From Blasia pusilla (lineage: Eukaryota; Marchantiophyta; Marchantiopsida; Blasiales): a DNA stretch of 64,000 nucleotides. This document shows positions 23,790 through 35,830 of the stretch, one piece after another. Under the pieces are notes generated by a model. That model was not told the origin of the DNA, made no database searches, and saw only the letters and a program-made list of their open reading frames with translations. The stretch lies in assembly GCA_050084515.1 (NCBI GenBank), contig CM114272.1, positions 5,704,001-5,768,000 of the forward strand, written 5' to 3'. Each line of letters opens with the position of its first letter. Position 1 is the stretch's first letter. Both the position numbers and the translations under genes were made by a program.

Positions 23790-25620
23790 GTATCGGTGGT
23801 TGCTATGGTGCAACCCCATCTCGAACAACAACACTCGGCCACTCTCCTGCAGCCAACTACAAACTCTGATCTCCTCCATATGAAGTGCCCGGAACCACGC
23901 TCGATGCTGTGACTATTATCTCTTGGCGTACCTACAAAACATCCCAAGAAGTCCAAGGGTGTCTCTCCCGATCTCCCCATGGTGTGTAGATCTCCTCGGG
24001 TCTTGCCACCAGCCACTGCCTCCACCATCTCGGTAAGCATGGGTCTCACCAACGCAACTGCTGTGATCTGTCGCGATCTCATACGGCGCTGCTTAGCCAC
24101 TCCCAAGCTGAGGATCCATGTCAAGCAGTTTAGGTCCATCGCCTGACCCAAGACATGGCATCGTGATGCCTCTAACACTGACGGTACTACCGTCACTCCT
24201 GTGGGAAATCCCATTGCTCGCTCTCTTGTTGACGTTGGGCTCCACCAACCGCTGAACCTGGTCATCCCAAACCAAGCCTGGACCGGCCTCCTTGTATGCA
24301 TAGGAAGTAGGAAAACTCACAAACATGGGCAAGGCTGCCCACGGCCTGCCTACCCTATTGACCACAGTCAACGGTGGTCGATCATTGTGCCTCACTGCCT
24401 GTGATCGAAGAATTGGATCCGGAATGGTATTTACTAACAAATGGGAGGGGCGCTCCACTCTCGCATACGCCCTCCATAGCACCGCATGGGGCACCAAGTT
24501 GGTCCACCGTAGATGCGGGCGATGGGCTCTAGAACCTACACTTGCCGCATCCAAGAACACTGCTGCGCCGATCCAGGCACGCACTTGATGAGCACTCGTC
24601 ACCACCCGTGACATGGAGTCTCCTAAGATTGGCACATTCTCCAGAATGTAGGTTGGAGAACGAGTCTGGTGCTCCTGCAACTTCCGTAAGACCCTGCAAC
24701 TGCCGTAAGACCCTCAACATCTCCCAAACCAACCAAGACCAAGTGTCAGCCAACCCGCTGCCTCGTCCAACACTCAATTGTCCCTAACATGGCCAACCGG
24801 AAATGACCAAATCAATGGTCCCTACCCGCTCTAAGTCCTGCGCCCCCAACAACGAAATATCCCTCGGTAGGGAACTCTGGTATCCCTATATTGCAGACGC
24901 AGACAATAAGTCGGGAAAACGTAGGCGTAACTATGCCACATGTTGTAGTGAGACGCGCCTCGCAACATCATCACTCTCCACATACAGGTACTACTTCACT
25001 CACACTCCTGGTTGCAAAACAACAGCTAACTCGGTGCTAATCCCTCCAAAGAGATCTAACACTTGAATACCCTCGTCCGGGATACACCACACAATGGGTA
25101 TGGTATCCAAGGGTGTCGTAGCACTCCCTACTACTTCGGGTTCCTCAAACCCGTCACACTCTGGTGCAAATGCCTCGCTCCAAGCGGTTTGCACGTACTC
25201 ATCTACCAATCATCAAAGCCCCTCATTCGAGTCCCACAACGGCACCTCTCCTCCACAAAATGATGCGGCTACCATAACACTCCTCTCCATTGAAAAATCA
25301 GAAACGGGAGTATCCTCTACATGGACATGTCCCTCAATCAAATCACTAGGCCAAGTGATGGCACTTCTAAATGTTGCTAAGGTCGCCACCTCTCCTGGCC
25401 GTCGCTTGATCACAGCACCTCTGAATTGAACGGGTAATGAGCTTAGGCGCCCATCATCTGACTGCTATCCTGGTCTGTACGACGCTGACTCCTCCCAGAA
25501 ATCCTGGGAAAAACCCCATCGGGTATAACACTACTCCACCAACCAAGACGTCGTAGGACTTTGCATCAGTCACTATCGCCTTGGCTCGCACCACGAACTC
25601 ATCTGTAGGATGTCCTGCGC
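23790..25620 (-). pseudogene. Gypsy pol segment between protease and RT
   Basis: Several short open frames on the minus strand (23729-24301, 24093-24680, 25213-25413 and others) shift into one another. No domain is recognised. By position this is the linker between protease and RT, unusually long and badly frameshifted. Confidence 0.5.
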
Positions 25621-25626
25621 AAATCC

Positions 25627-26160
25627 TCACCACGACCTCCTGTCGGGTGATATACTATGTGGTACTCTCTTACTTCTGTATCCGGAAAAAGGACAACGCT
25701 CCACATCGGCTCTCGTCAAGCCCAATCCTCTGAATGATACTTTCCCCAACATCAGGGGTTGCGCTCCTGAATCCAACAAGATGCGCTGCGGACTAAAAGC
25801 TCTACCTCCGCGACTTATCAACTGGAAGACCTCTCCTCAATTATCCAGCAACACAACGCCAGGAGAAGCCATGGCATGCTCTATCGCGGGTCTAGCGGGC
25901 ATCTTTGCCATTCTAGCAGCCGTAGCTTGCCATGAAACTGACGTGGACAGCCCGAGCACCCGCTCCAAGGGTAGGTCCATCACCTCCTCTACAATCACCT
26001 CTAAACTTGATGTAGGAACTCCAACTCCACGCTCACATAGCATAGCGGCCAGCCAAAAAGCCTCGGCGGGCGTACCCCCCAATGTCATAACATCGGAAGC
26101 AGAAAATAAAGGAGCACGGTACACAATGGTGGCGGCCCCCAACAACGTGCTCGACAAATG
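25627..26160 (-). pseudogene. Gypsy aspartic protease
   Basis: The motif RILLDSGAQPLMLGK (25780 region) carries the catalytic DSGA followed by a hydrophobic-small pattern typical of retroviral-type proteases, preceded by SRGGRAFSPQ. The upstream frame 25837-26157 is the gag-protease linker. A stop at about 25836 separates them. Confidence 0.75.
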
Positions 26161-26486
26161 CCCCTCCTAAGCATCAACAATAGGAGTCGTCTCACTTGGT
26201 TCTCCCATCGCCCTCCGTGCATGCACACCAACAACATCACCAACTCTCCAGGAACTCTGATCAGGACCCATCGATGGGGTCTTCATCGCCTCAGACAACA
26301 TGAAAGACTGAGGAAGCCTAGTCTGTTTCCTGGCTTCCCCTCGTTAGGGATCCAACTCTTTGACTGCTCCACGCGTCACAACTGCGGCTGCCTCCATCTG
26401 GGCAACCCCGCACATTCAACCAGGATCCTCCATATCTCTGGCTGCTCCATATGATGTTGATGCCATGGATCCGGCATCGGGTAATC

Positions 26487-27873
26487 TCAATGCCATAGCC
26501 GCAATGTGCTCCTGTAGCTGATGTATCTGAGCAGCCATCCTACCCTCATGCCCGACATCTCCCTCAACCAGTCTAGGTGGTAGGACTCTACCTCCTCCAC
26601 GGGCAGCTTCACCACCGTGTTGGGCAACTCCAACTCCTCGTCCCCCAACGGGACCACCTCGTGCACAATCTCTAGGCCCACCAAGACCGGCTACTCGCTG
26701 TGGTGCCTTCTCTGGCCCTCGATCTGGACATAACTCAGGATGTAAATTGAAACACCTGGCACGTGTATGACCATACCTCTGACAATAGTCACACTGATAA
26801 CCTCCTGGTGGAGCACCATCTCCTCCTCCATGCTAAGGCACACGTCCATGACCCTGACCAGTGCAATTGCGCTGATGATGGGCTCTTCCACATGACCAAC
26901 AAGTAATAGTAGGCGGCTGCTGCTTAGCCGCATATGAAGGCGCAGGTCTCTGTGGCACGGCCTCTCAGTATCCTTCCTGAGCTCGTGGTGCCATAGTCGA
27001 CCTATCTTGGAGTCCACATTGTTGCACATGTGGTGCAGAAAATCGCGACGGCCCTTGCCCACAACCCATGGTGGCTACGCTCTCCTCTGCCATGTTGCGC
27101 TCAATGTTCTCGGCAGTCCCGAAAACATCTCTCAACGTAGGGGAGGTGTTAATAAGAAGCACTCCCTCTCGCACTCGTGTCCGCAGGGTCCGGTCTAGCA
27201 TCGCGTACCATGACTGGATAGTCTGAGCCTCTGTCACCCCTTGAGTGACATTGATCAATCGGCGCAAGCGAGTGTAAGCGTCACGCAGACTCTCACCCGG
27301 GTGCCTCTGGAAGTCGTGGATGCTCCGAAACTTCTCCGTCCGTACCCCTTGGTAGCTCGCCCTCAACTTAGCAAAGAACTCAACCACAGGGTTGAACCTG
27401 GGACAAACCCGACTACACGGTGCAACTGCTCCCGTGCGAATGACCCCTCCTAAAACATGACTAGTGGAAGAGGAAGTAGCATCTCTTGATTCCTCCTCCA
27501 CATCTCGGAACGGCTCTGTCCATGACACATAATGTGGGTCATAGTAGAGCCTCCACGCCTCGATCTCACGTGCATATCTCTGAAAGAACTCATGGTAATC
27601 GTCCATGGGCGCCCCCTCTAAATGCTGGAACATATCGTTCCATGTTGTAAACAGGTTGAACTCTCTAGAGTTTCAGGCCTGCTGGGAGTCACACCAACTC
27701 CTAAACTCTACCATGAAATCATGCAACTCAATCGTACCTATTGCACTTGAAAACCTACGCGGTCCTCTATTCCGGTTGTCCATCTCATACGCCCAACTGG
27801 TAGGACCACTCACAATGTGTGGTGATGTGCTCACAAACTCCTCTACACCCTGCCCCTTGTATGACGATGACAT
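26487..27873 (-). pseudogene. Gypsy gag with two zinc knuckles
   Basis: The frame starts near 27873 (MSSSYKGQG) and continues after a stop at about 27672 into the capsid-like region (FRSIHDFQRHPGESLRDAYT, RLRRLINVTQGVTEAQTIQS). Two knuckles follow: CWSCGRAHHQRNC (about 26866-26911) and CDYCQRYGHTRARC (about 26752-26797). After them comes a Gly/Arg-rich tail (GGRGVGVAQHGGEAARGGG) in the frame near 26600. Gag packages the element RNA. Two or more stops disable it. Confidence 0.8.
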
Positions 27874-27879
27874 AGAAGG

Positions 27880-29154
27880 AGGTCGAGGTGGTCCCTCACG
27901 TGGAGACCCTCGGAACCTCGCGCCACTCTTCGTAAAACCTCTAGAGCTACTCTCGGGTTCACCACCTTGCCTCTCAAAGTCCCGAACGGATGCTATGATG
28001 ACCCTCGTGCCCCTCTCACTTGATCACTCTCAACCTCGCGAGTAATCCCTCAATCACTCATCCCAAACATGCGCCACTCGATCTACACTCTCTCTCTCCG
28101 AGACGTGTAACCTGCGGCAACAAGCGGCGTGGTGCGGCAAATCAACCAGGCTATCATCTCATCGAAAACCTACCCTCAACTCTAGACATCCCACACAGAT
28201 CTATGTCCCCTAAACCACATACATAAATGATGCTCTTAGCATCCACACAACCCAATATCCCCAAATAAACTACCCAAATCCCAGAATCCCTCACGCATGC
28301 AGGGTAAAGGACCAGAATGGGTAACCTGAACACATGTCGATGTCGCTCCTCATCAACTACAAATCTCGATCCCAACTTGGTCGTGGAGACAACTCCTCCA
28401 ATCAGCAAGTCATACTCCTCCCATACTGACGCTGCTCAAAACTCCTCGATAGATAGTGCCGTTCTAGCGGAACGGTGCAGCGTTGCAAAAGCGGCAACGA
28501 ACGGCACCACCCTCGATGGTGGGATGTGGCACTTGGAGGCATACCCTCCTCAATAAAAAAATAAACCCACACTCAACTCCACAATGACAGAGCGGCTCCG
28601 TGATCGAGACGGTGCGGTCCGGCCATGAGCGGCACGACGCGGAAATCGGCGGCGCGTTGCAGCTATGGGCGTCACGGCACGGTTCTCGATCGTCGTCGAG
28701 AGGCTACCAATCAAAACATAGCAGCATGAAATCAAAACTCAAACTCAATAACCAGAGGTTGTCTGCCATCATTGGTTGATGACAAAACTATGATGACGGT
28801 GGCGGCAAAAACAAAGTACGTGATGGTGACGCAAGTCAAAGAATCAACGAACGTCGTGGAAGACCCTTCACTTTGTAACGGCGGCAATGGCAACCAAAGG
28901 GTGGACAACGGGCGGTGGACCATTGATGGTTATGGTTGATCGTTGATGGCTGACCGGTGACGATAGTGGTTGACCGTCGACGGCAGACCATTGACCGTGA
29001 CCATGACGGCGACGGCCGCCGCCGGCGTGGCGGCTGGTTTAGGGTGTGAACAATTTAACCCTTAAAATTGCCTAGCAATGGAAATTTTGCAAGACTGACC
29101 ATAACTTTATGTTCACAACTCCAAATTATACATTGTTTGTTCAAGCTGGTCAAG
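27880..29154 (-). other. Gypsy 5' leader region, LTR not found
   Basis: No gene is visible. 28560-29050 is rich in GGCGGC and GACGG words (imperfect trinucleotide-like), unlike the AT-rich flanks. The 5' LTR and a tRNA primer site should lie here, but I see neither a TGGTATCAGAGC-type site nor similarity to the LTR unit at 19.9-20.5 kb. Confidence 0.5.
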
Positions 29155-29465
29155 GGTCACCTCCTTGGCTCTTGACCAGCAATAGCAGGTCAAGAGCCAA
29201 GGAGGTGACTTGCGAGCATAGGTTACCGTTGAGAGGGCTTGGGAGAGGGAAGGGGGCTATACCTCCAAAAGAGAGAGTTTGAGAGCTCATTCTCTCTTTG
29301 TTGAACCTCTTGGCATGAGGCGGCGGAGCTATGGTCTTGCTTGCCTTGTGAGTGTAACCCAAGCCTCTCATTGGGAGAGTGGGTTTGGTTTGACATGAGA
29401 GAGAGTGCACACCTTTGAGAGCTATGGTGTGAGATGGTATAGAGTGAGATTGGATCTTACTTTAC
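29155..29465 (+). repeat. Inverted partial LTR copy
   Basis: Reverse complement of about 19905-20175. Shared words include GTTGAACCTCTTGGCATGAG, CTTGCCTTGTGAGTGTAACC and GAGAGCTATGGTGTGAGATG. Similarity ends at ...ATCTTACTTT in both, which marks one LTR edge. Orientation is opposite to the LTR unit at the other end of the gypsy element. Confidence 0.8.
29156..29209. repeat. Perfect 22-bp hairpin at the inverted-LTR junction
   Basis: 29156-29177 and 29188-29209 are perfect reverse complements (22 of 22) around a 10-base loop AGCAATAGCA. The arm sequence is LTR sequence (CTCCTTGGCTCTTGACC), so the LTR folds back on itself exactly where the inverted copy begins. Confidence 0.95.
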
Positions 29466-29894
29466 AAAGAGAGAATGAGAGAGTGAGAGAGCCTCATGGG
29501 GGAGGTCGATGGTCACTCGCTTTTTTTGCAGGTTGGGGACCGTGTTCCGCATTTAGCGGTTCATGGGAGTGCTCACCGGAGCAAGAGTTGCTTTGATTGT
29601 TCTTTGCATTTGCCGATTTTTTGTGTGGAAGAGTGGCGCGCGGAAGCGCTACTTAATTTTGATAGGGATTGATTATGGGGGCAAGTTGCCCCATGCCGGT
29701 GCTCTCCAGAGCACCATGTAGCTTGTTGATTTGTATTTTTTTAGGTTTTACATTTTCGTTGGGAGAAATTAGTGCGGAAGCGCAGCTGAATTTTGTATAG
29801 GAGAAAGAGACATTGGGCTTTACAACAATCCCTCTCAATTTTTACGAGAATGTCCGATTCTAAATATTTTTTGACACTGTAGTAGATCGTAAAG
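29466..29894. other. Unassigned stretch between gypsy and Helitron helicase
   Basis: No domain is recognised. GCGGAAGCGC-like words occur twice (about 29640 and 29773). The Walker A part of the helicase is expected here but not found. Confidence 0.4.
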
Positions 29895-31205
29895 TTGTGC
29901 ATGTTGTGCGTCTAGGACCGCCTTATACAAAAGGCGAAGTTGATCGTGTGGGATGAAGCTCCTATGACCCATGGTCATGCATTTGAGGATGCTAATTGTA
30001 CTTGCCAAGATATCATAGGTTTGATGGATCCTCGATTACGAGACTTTCCTTTTGGGGGGGAGATCGTTTTATTTGGTGGTGACTTTCGACAACTTCTTCC
30101 AGTTGTTCGTCGTGGAGATCGTGCCACAATTGTGCATGCAAGACTTAGGAGATCTCTTATTTGGTTAGACGTGAAATTATTGAAACTCACCACCAACATG
30201 AGAGTTAATACTTTACAAGATATTAAAAAATAAACCTAATATTTCACCTTTTTCATTTCATCTCATTTTTGTTTATTTTTTATATGCACTTGTTACTTCA
30301 TCTTATATTTATTTGTAGGATATGCACGAGAAGAGCAAGAGGCGTGTGCAATGTGTTTATTAGAGGTAGGAGAGGATCGTGTATAGTTACATTTGGACCT
30401 TGGAGAGGATTTTATACAATTACCAGATGAAATAATTGTTAAAACCATAAGGATCAATGATCTCATTCACATTGTTTATGGACATAATGTTCATAAGTGG
30501 AACAACATTGATTTCTTGAGGGGTACATCCATTTTGTCAACCAAGAATACTACTGTGGATATTAAAAATGCGGAAATCATGTCTCGATTTCCAAGAGAGG
30601 TAATATTTATGTTCATGAATATTATTATTATATTTTCATTATTGTATTGTTACAATTTTCTATCATCTCTCTTATTATTAATAATTTATTTTGTTTTTGT
30701 AGGAGCATACTTTCTTGAGTGCTGATTCTGTTTTTGTGATGAGATGAGAGTTGTTTATCCGACTGAATTTTTAAATATATATTTACCATCTGGATTGCCA
30801 GCTCATTGTCTGACTTTGAAGATTGGAGCTCCAATAATGCTATTACGAAATATGAAGGGAGCAAAGGGACAAGCAAACGGGACTCGTTGGTGATAGTTGG
30901 CTTTAGTCGACATCTTACAGATGCAACAATTATCACGTGAAAAAACATTGGAGCTGGATTTTTCATTCCACGCATTCCATTTATTGCGTATGATTCCCGC
31001 CTATCTTTTGATTTGTGACGATTTCAATTTCTTATACGTCCTGCTTTTGCAATGACCATTAGTAAGTCTCAAAATCAAATATTGGATAGAGTTGGTATCT
31101 ACTTGCCAAAATCTAGTATTTTCTCATGGGGATTTGTATGTTGCCTTATCAAGAGTAGGTTCGAGGAATTTTATTCATATTATGACAGATAATGAAATTC
31201 TACTA
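29895..31205 (+). pseudogene. Helitron helicase, C-terminal part (Pif1-like)
   Basis: Walker B box LIVWDEAPM near 29938-29965 is followed by DIIGLMDPRLRDFPFGGE, motif III VLFGGDFRQLLPVVRRG (30068-30120) and LKLTTNMRVN (30180-30210). After an AT-rich gap that may be an intron (30235-30318) come IQLPDEIIVKT, ILSTKNTTVDI and IMSRFPRE (to about 30600). A second gap (about 30602-30703) precedes LSADS-type and [20 protein letters not shown] remains, then PAFAMTISKSQ-QILDRVGIYLPKS (31045-31110), the final helicase motif. It would unwind DNA during rolling-circle transposition. Numerous stops and the missing Walker A make it inactive. Confidence 0.85.
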
Positions 31206-31392
31206 ATAGAATAAATATTTACACTAAAAATATTGTATATAATGAAATGTTAAATTAAAATTAAAATAACATTATATGTCTGAAATTTTATATTGGTATA
31301 CATTTTCTAAACTTTGTAATGCTAATTGAAAAAAATAATATGAATAATATGAATAATTTTATACATGTTAAATTTTGATTTCATTCTTACTA

Positions 31393-32742
31393 GTAGATAT
31401 GAATTCTATATAGTGGGAATATAGAACTATAAATCTAAAGAGGATCTTGAGCACCTATATAGGAGAACATCACAAACACCACTCCTCCCTAATGACCCTT
31501 CCGATATTTTTAAAATACAAACTACATACGTAGCATTTGTAACACCACTCCTCCCTAATGACCCTTCGGATATTTTTACAATATACAGACTACATACGTA
31601 GCATTTATAACTTGGAGAAAGAATATTTATTAGTAACTGTCTTCTAGTTTAGAACCCACAATAAGAAGTTTCTTGTCAACATCAACAGTTATTTGTAAGA
31701 AACATACAAATGGCAAATGGCACTTATTGCACTGGATAGGATACGGATGCCTCGTGGGATGGATACCCGTATCAATGGTGAGCACGGGGCCACTTTAGAC
31801 TCCTCCTAGGAGTCTACCTGGACTTTTGGTAGTCCTGATAGACTCCCAAGTCACATACATATAGTAGGAGTATATAAGAGTAGGATGGGTACTAACTATT
31901 ATACCTTAGAGGGCCCGGGGAGTTTTTGCGTGACATTCTCCGAGCGGAAATTTTTGAAGTTTCCTTCCAGAGCCATATGAACCCTCTTTTTTGGCCAGAA
32001 GAAATTCTCAATTTCTTCCGGCCAGCTCAACACATAACCGGTTTGATGGCATATTTGAATAGTGTGGAATCCCATAAGTAGGATGCCAAATCGTGTGGAG
32101 TACTTAGAAAATGGGGATCAACTAAAGTAATACGGGATAGTGTGGAATAGGAAGTGGAGGACTAACTCATAGTTTATTATAAGCCGCCATAAAAAAGTTC
32201 TACTACTCAAGAGAGGTGTCTTGTATTTTTTTTGGCCATAGTGACATCCTTTTGTCTTGATGTTGCCTTTGAGACATTACCCAGTGGTAGTCCATACCAG
32301 CCCTTATACGTAAGTACCAATGTGTCCTAATGACATCTCCGAATCCTTATCTTATGTACTAAACAAAATTATTGGAGATCTTTGTAGCCATTCACCATCC
32401 ATAAATACATGAGAAAGGATGTGACATCTATTTTGGCATGTATAGGTAAGAAATATGCATTTGTCCCCTTATCCAAATCGCTTGTATGCACTTGTCAAAC
32501 ACTAAAGTGGGAGGACAATCTCTAAAAAATTTACCTAGCATATTTACTTTTCATGGAGGACAGTCTCAACGAGAAAAGGATACTTTCCTTCCCTAAGTGG
32601 TACTAGACCCACATGCGAGCTAGATCTCATAGAAAAACAACATCTAACTGCAAACGGAAAATTGACATTAAAAAAAAGCTACATTGGAGTTCAAGCATGA
32701 GAAAGAGTAACTAAAATTGGAGCTTCTTCTTAACCCATGACT
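31393..32742 (+). repeat. Left arm of ~1.35-kb inverted repeat
   Basis: Reverse complement of 39025-40404 with scattered differences. Matching blocks include ATATGAATT-TATAT, GTGGGAATATAGAACTA, ACCACTCCTCCCTAATGACC, GGATGTGACATCTATTTTG and GAAAATTGACATTAAAA. Similarity stops at AGCTTCTTCTTAACCCA. Shorter, more diverged copies occur at 41636-42240 and 49020-49800 in this same orientation. There are no open frames of note. Confidence 0.88.
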
Positions 32743-34715
32743 TTGAAAGTTTTTTAGACAGTGTAAGTGGACTAGAGGGCCTAAAGGCCACAATAAGTAA
32801 GACCATGTGTGGGAAAAGATTCATCCTTTGGATAATGATGAATGTGCACCTAACCTATTAGATTGTTCTCTTAAGGATGGTTTGGATGCGCCTAGAATTT
32901 TGTTATATAAGTTACAAATGTCCATGAGTGAGAAGGAGGTGGTGGACCTCTCCATGGGAAGTAGAAGCTAAGACATGGCCTAATACAAATATAATAACTA
33001 TTATAATATGCTATTTGAGCTATAATAGTTAGGATGTTACTACTTTATGATTAAAATGACTAAACTAATGCAATCATAACATAGTTCATCTGTTTCTATC
33101 ATCATTCATTTTCTAGTTATAGAACATTTTTTTTTCTTCTAGTGAATATGGATGAAAAAAATCATTCACTTATTGTTCTTTTTGCGAGGTGGAAAATTTT
33201 TAAATGAAAATTTGAGTATAGAAGGGAGAAAAATAGTTACCTTGCAACGATATTCACAATATCAATTCTACAAATTGCATTAATTTTTCAGAAGATTTTA
33301 TTTAATGATTTTTACCATATTGGATAGGTTCTAAATTTTTCCTAATTCCTCTAATAAATATTTTTTATGAGTGAGATATTTCCAAGGAATAATTCTGTTC
33401 ATTCAAAAATTCATACATGTTTATATTTTTTAGTGGAATTTTAACTTTCTTCAAAATTATATCTTGTTTTTTCATCATTGAAGGCTTTTCTAATTTTCTT
33501 AGGGAAACTTTGAATTGTAAAAAAAGCTATTCATAAAATAGATGTGTCATATCTGTAAATGCATTTAAATATGTTAACTTCCTAGGTGGAAGAAGGGCAT
33601 AAATCGGGGAAAAATGGATTGAGCACGAAGAGCGGAAAGATGGATAATAAATTATAATATCTAAAAATAAGTTTTCTATCATATAATATGATTTGGCTAA
33701 CATTTACACTCAGTTTTGCAAATTTCTTCTTAATCCTGCTTTACACTTTTTTTATATGTGGGGCTAACTTCCCACACATTACAAATCAAAAGGGCCTTGT
33801 CTTAGTGTGACTTAGTCGTTGTTCGAAACCACCTCATGTACCTCATGACTTGCTGCAACACGCTGAATCAGCTCATGACTTGCGGTTGCAACACGCTGAA
33901 TCACCTGAAGGGACTTACATGAGAGTAGATTGCCGACATATGTTCACCACTTGCGGCCGCCATGACCTCGCTGATTTCTTCCCACGCTACAACTTTAGTA
34001 TCATTCACTACACCAGTTCCAAACTCTCAACGACTGTAATTACACCTTCATGCATTCTGCTATCTCTTACCTCTGTGATCACGGTAACATACACACCCAA
34101 TCTCAAGCGGTTCTCCTCGTGCACCTGATTGATTCCACCATTGTGTAGCCTAAGCACATTGGCCTTGTCAACTCCATTAATATGCAGTGAAACCTACTCC
34201 ACTCTTTCATGTGTTCACGTGTCTCTTAAGTCTCTCTCCCACACGTGAATAGAGTTGGAAACCATTACCAAGTCTGATGCTGAATGCCTTCCCCACCCCA
34301 CGAACTTTTGCATCCTCTCTCCTTAACAATGAAATGCCATTGCTTCTTGCAACCCAATAGACACAATCAGATCTTGTGATTGAGCTGTACGTCTCAATTG
34401 CACTCTGTTATCGGTCTTGAATTGTGGAGATTTTCTTGAATCTCTCCAACGTGATCTTATTGGGTAAGGGGGTCATGACTCGCCTCTCAATTTTGCTGTG
34501 ATCAATATCGTATGATACTAAATCCATACATGCTTGTGTGGATAATACGGTATGTATGAACGGATGTCTACGTATACATTCTCTAACCCAAGGATGGGTT
34601 GGCATTATTTTACTGTGTGAAACAGGAGGGCGGAGAGCTCGAGTTATGGAAATAATGTCCTCTGACTTAACAGGTCATTATGCTAATAAACAAAATGTGA
34701 AGAATGCAACAAGAA
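32743..34715. other. AT-rich interior of the inverted-repeat block
   Basis: Nothing coding is recognised. A short direct duplication, GCAACACGCTGAATCA, occurs twice at about 33852-33905. The frame 33850-34128 (plus, 92 codons) has no domain. Confidence 0.5.
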
Positions 34716-34753
34716 GGTGATCAGCTCACTAAAGTTGAAGTGAGCTGATCACC
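34716..34753. repeat. Perfect 15-bp hairpin
   Basis: GGTGATCAGCTCACT (34716-34730) and AGTGAGCTGATCACC (34739-34753) are exact reverse complements around AAAGTTGA. It lies ~1.1 kb downstream of the Myb gene stop. There is no T-run, and it does not resemble a known RNA. Confidence 0.9.
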
Positions 34754-35830
34754 GTCTTCTTCCCACCAAACCCCATTTTTGCTCCATTTGATTATCACAT
34801 TTGAGATAAATTCTGGAGGCTTATTCATACAAAATTCCCCAACTCCAGCTATTGTGGCTGAGTTGGCGTGCAACGTGAGAGTGGTATTTCGGTTCACCAT
34901 TTAAGGCTCAACTCTCACTATAATGTCCACTCTTTTGGTCTAACTCTACCGTTAAGTAGGGTTTAATGAACCCCTGCTGACGTGTGTCTCCTCACTTCTA
35001 TACAGGTTTTCGGCTCAGTAGCACCATTTCTCCTCATCCTCTATGAGAGAGAGATTTTGTATAATTTTTCGGCCAAACGATCTTCCTTCTTTCTGCGCTT
35101 CCTCTACATGGACCGTAGATCAGATTGATACCATAAGGACCATGGTCCGCCAAACTCATGGTCTTAACTGCGTCTCTCCCGATTCGACGTCATTTGTGGA
35201 GTGATCCCCACTTCTACTCTCGTCTCAAATTTTACTGAACTCTTATGCGAAATACTACCCATTCCTACAGTGAGATTTTCTATGAATCTCACTGTAGAAA
35301 TCCACCCCAATGATCTCAGATTCTACCCATTACCATGAAACTCTTATGGGCAAGGGAGGTGAGAGTTCAAGAAGCAATCATATCAAACATGATTCAAATC
35401 ATGGCGCCGTAAATCTTGGTGATTTAAGTCAGTAAATACTTTTGATGAGGACACTCTTCACATGAATAAGTTTGGTTACGAATCTCCCTCGAAGTAGGTT
35501 AATGAATTAAGAAAACAAGCTCTCATTTTAGGAAAAGAGATCCGGGACAGACAAGGTAAGAGAACGATTTAAAATTTCTTACCCATAAAGAAAGAAGGAG
35601 TAAAATCTCTCCTTCCGAAACTCGCATTAGGGAGTTTGGATGCATTGTGTCCACTGTCAAACTAGCCTGAAACGGACAAAATCCCCATAGGGAGTATATA
35701 CGAGAATGAGAGCCTCTAAAGCAAAAGATCTAATCCGAATCTTCAACAATCAAAATAAGGATAGTAACAATCTCCTAGCTAACATTCTTGTGAAAATCTG
35801 GAGAGTAGTATGGAAAAATAATGAGGAGTT
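34754..35830 (-). other. 3' flank of Myb copy A
   Basis: Contains blocks related to the 3' flank of copy B (GGACCATGGTCCGCC-ACTCATGGTC here; GGCGGACCA and GACCATGAGTTTAG near 45870-45915). It therefore belongs to the duplicated locus and probably includes the 3' UTR. No poly(A) signal is assigned. Confidence 0.5.

Larger units (their letters stand above)
19776..29465 (-). mobile_element. Ty3/gypsy LTR retrotransposon with a PHD finger, rearranged ends
   Basis: On the minus strand the order is gag (27.87-26.5 kb), protease (25.6-25.8), reverse transcriptase (23.8-22.77), RNase H (22.68-22.34), integrase (22.33-21.33) and a C-terminal PHD finger (20.69-20.83), which is the gypsy order. The base composition is clearly more GC-rich than its AT-rich surroundings. 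A purine tract (ACTAGGGGGGCAA on the minus strand) at about 20500-20515 precedes an LTR-like unit running leftward. The expected direct-repeat LTR at the right end is missing; a partial copy lies there in inverted orientation (29155-29465). The element sits inside the Helitron helicase. Confidence 0.85.
12500..31205 (+). mobile_element. Helitron (Rep/helicase type), degenerate and split by three insertions
   Basis: Plus-strand remains of a Helitron Rep/helicase gene are spread over 18.7 kb. In order they are a variable N-terminal exon region, the Helitron N-terminal domain (15.4-16.85 kb), Rep-to-helicase linker (17.25-17.79 kb), helicase start (19.04-19.65 kb) and helicase end (29.9-31.2 kb). 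The gaps are filled by a small repeat (16.86-17.04), an LTR-like element (17.79-19.04) and a gypsy element (19.8-29.5). The order and strand of all parts are collinear with one intact Helitron gene, so the insertions came after it. I could not identify the 5' TC end or the 3' hairpin-CTRR end. The outer limits given are those of recognisable coding sequence. Confidence 0.85.

Noticed and set aside
21858-27633. Plus-strand frames over the gypsy element as host genes
   Set aside because: They lie opposite recognisable gag-pol motifs and are shadows of it.
19776-29465. DNA transposon with terminal inverted repeats (from the inverted blocks at both ends)
   Set aside because: The interior is plainly gypsy gag-pol and the inverted blocks are LTR fragments. 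No transposase is present.
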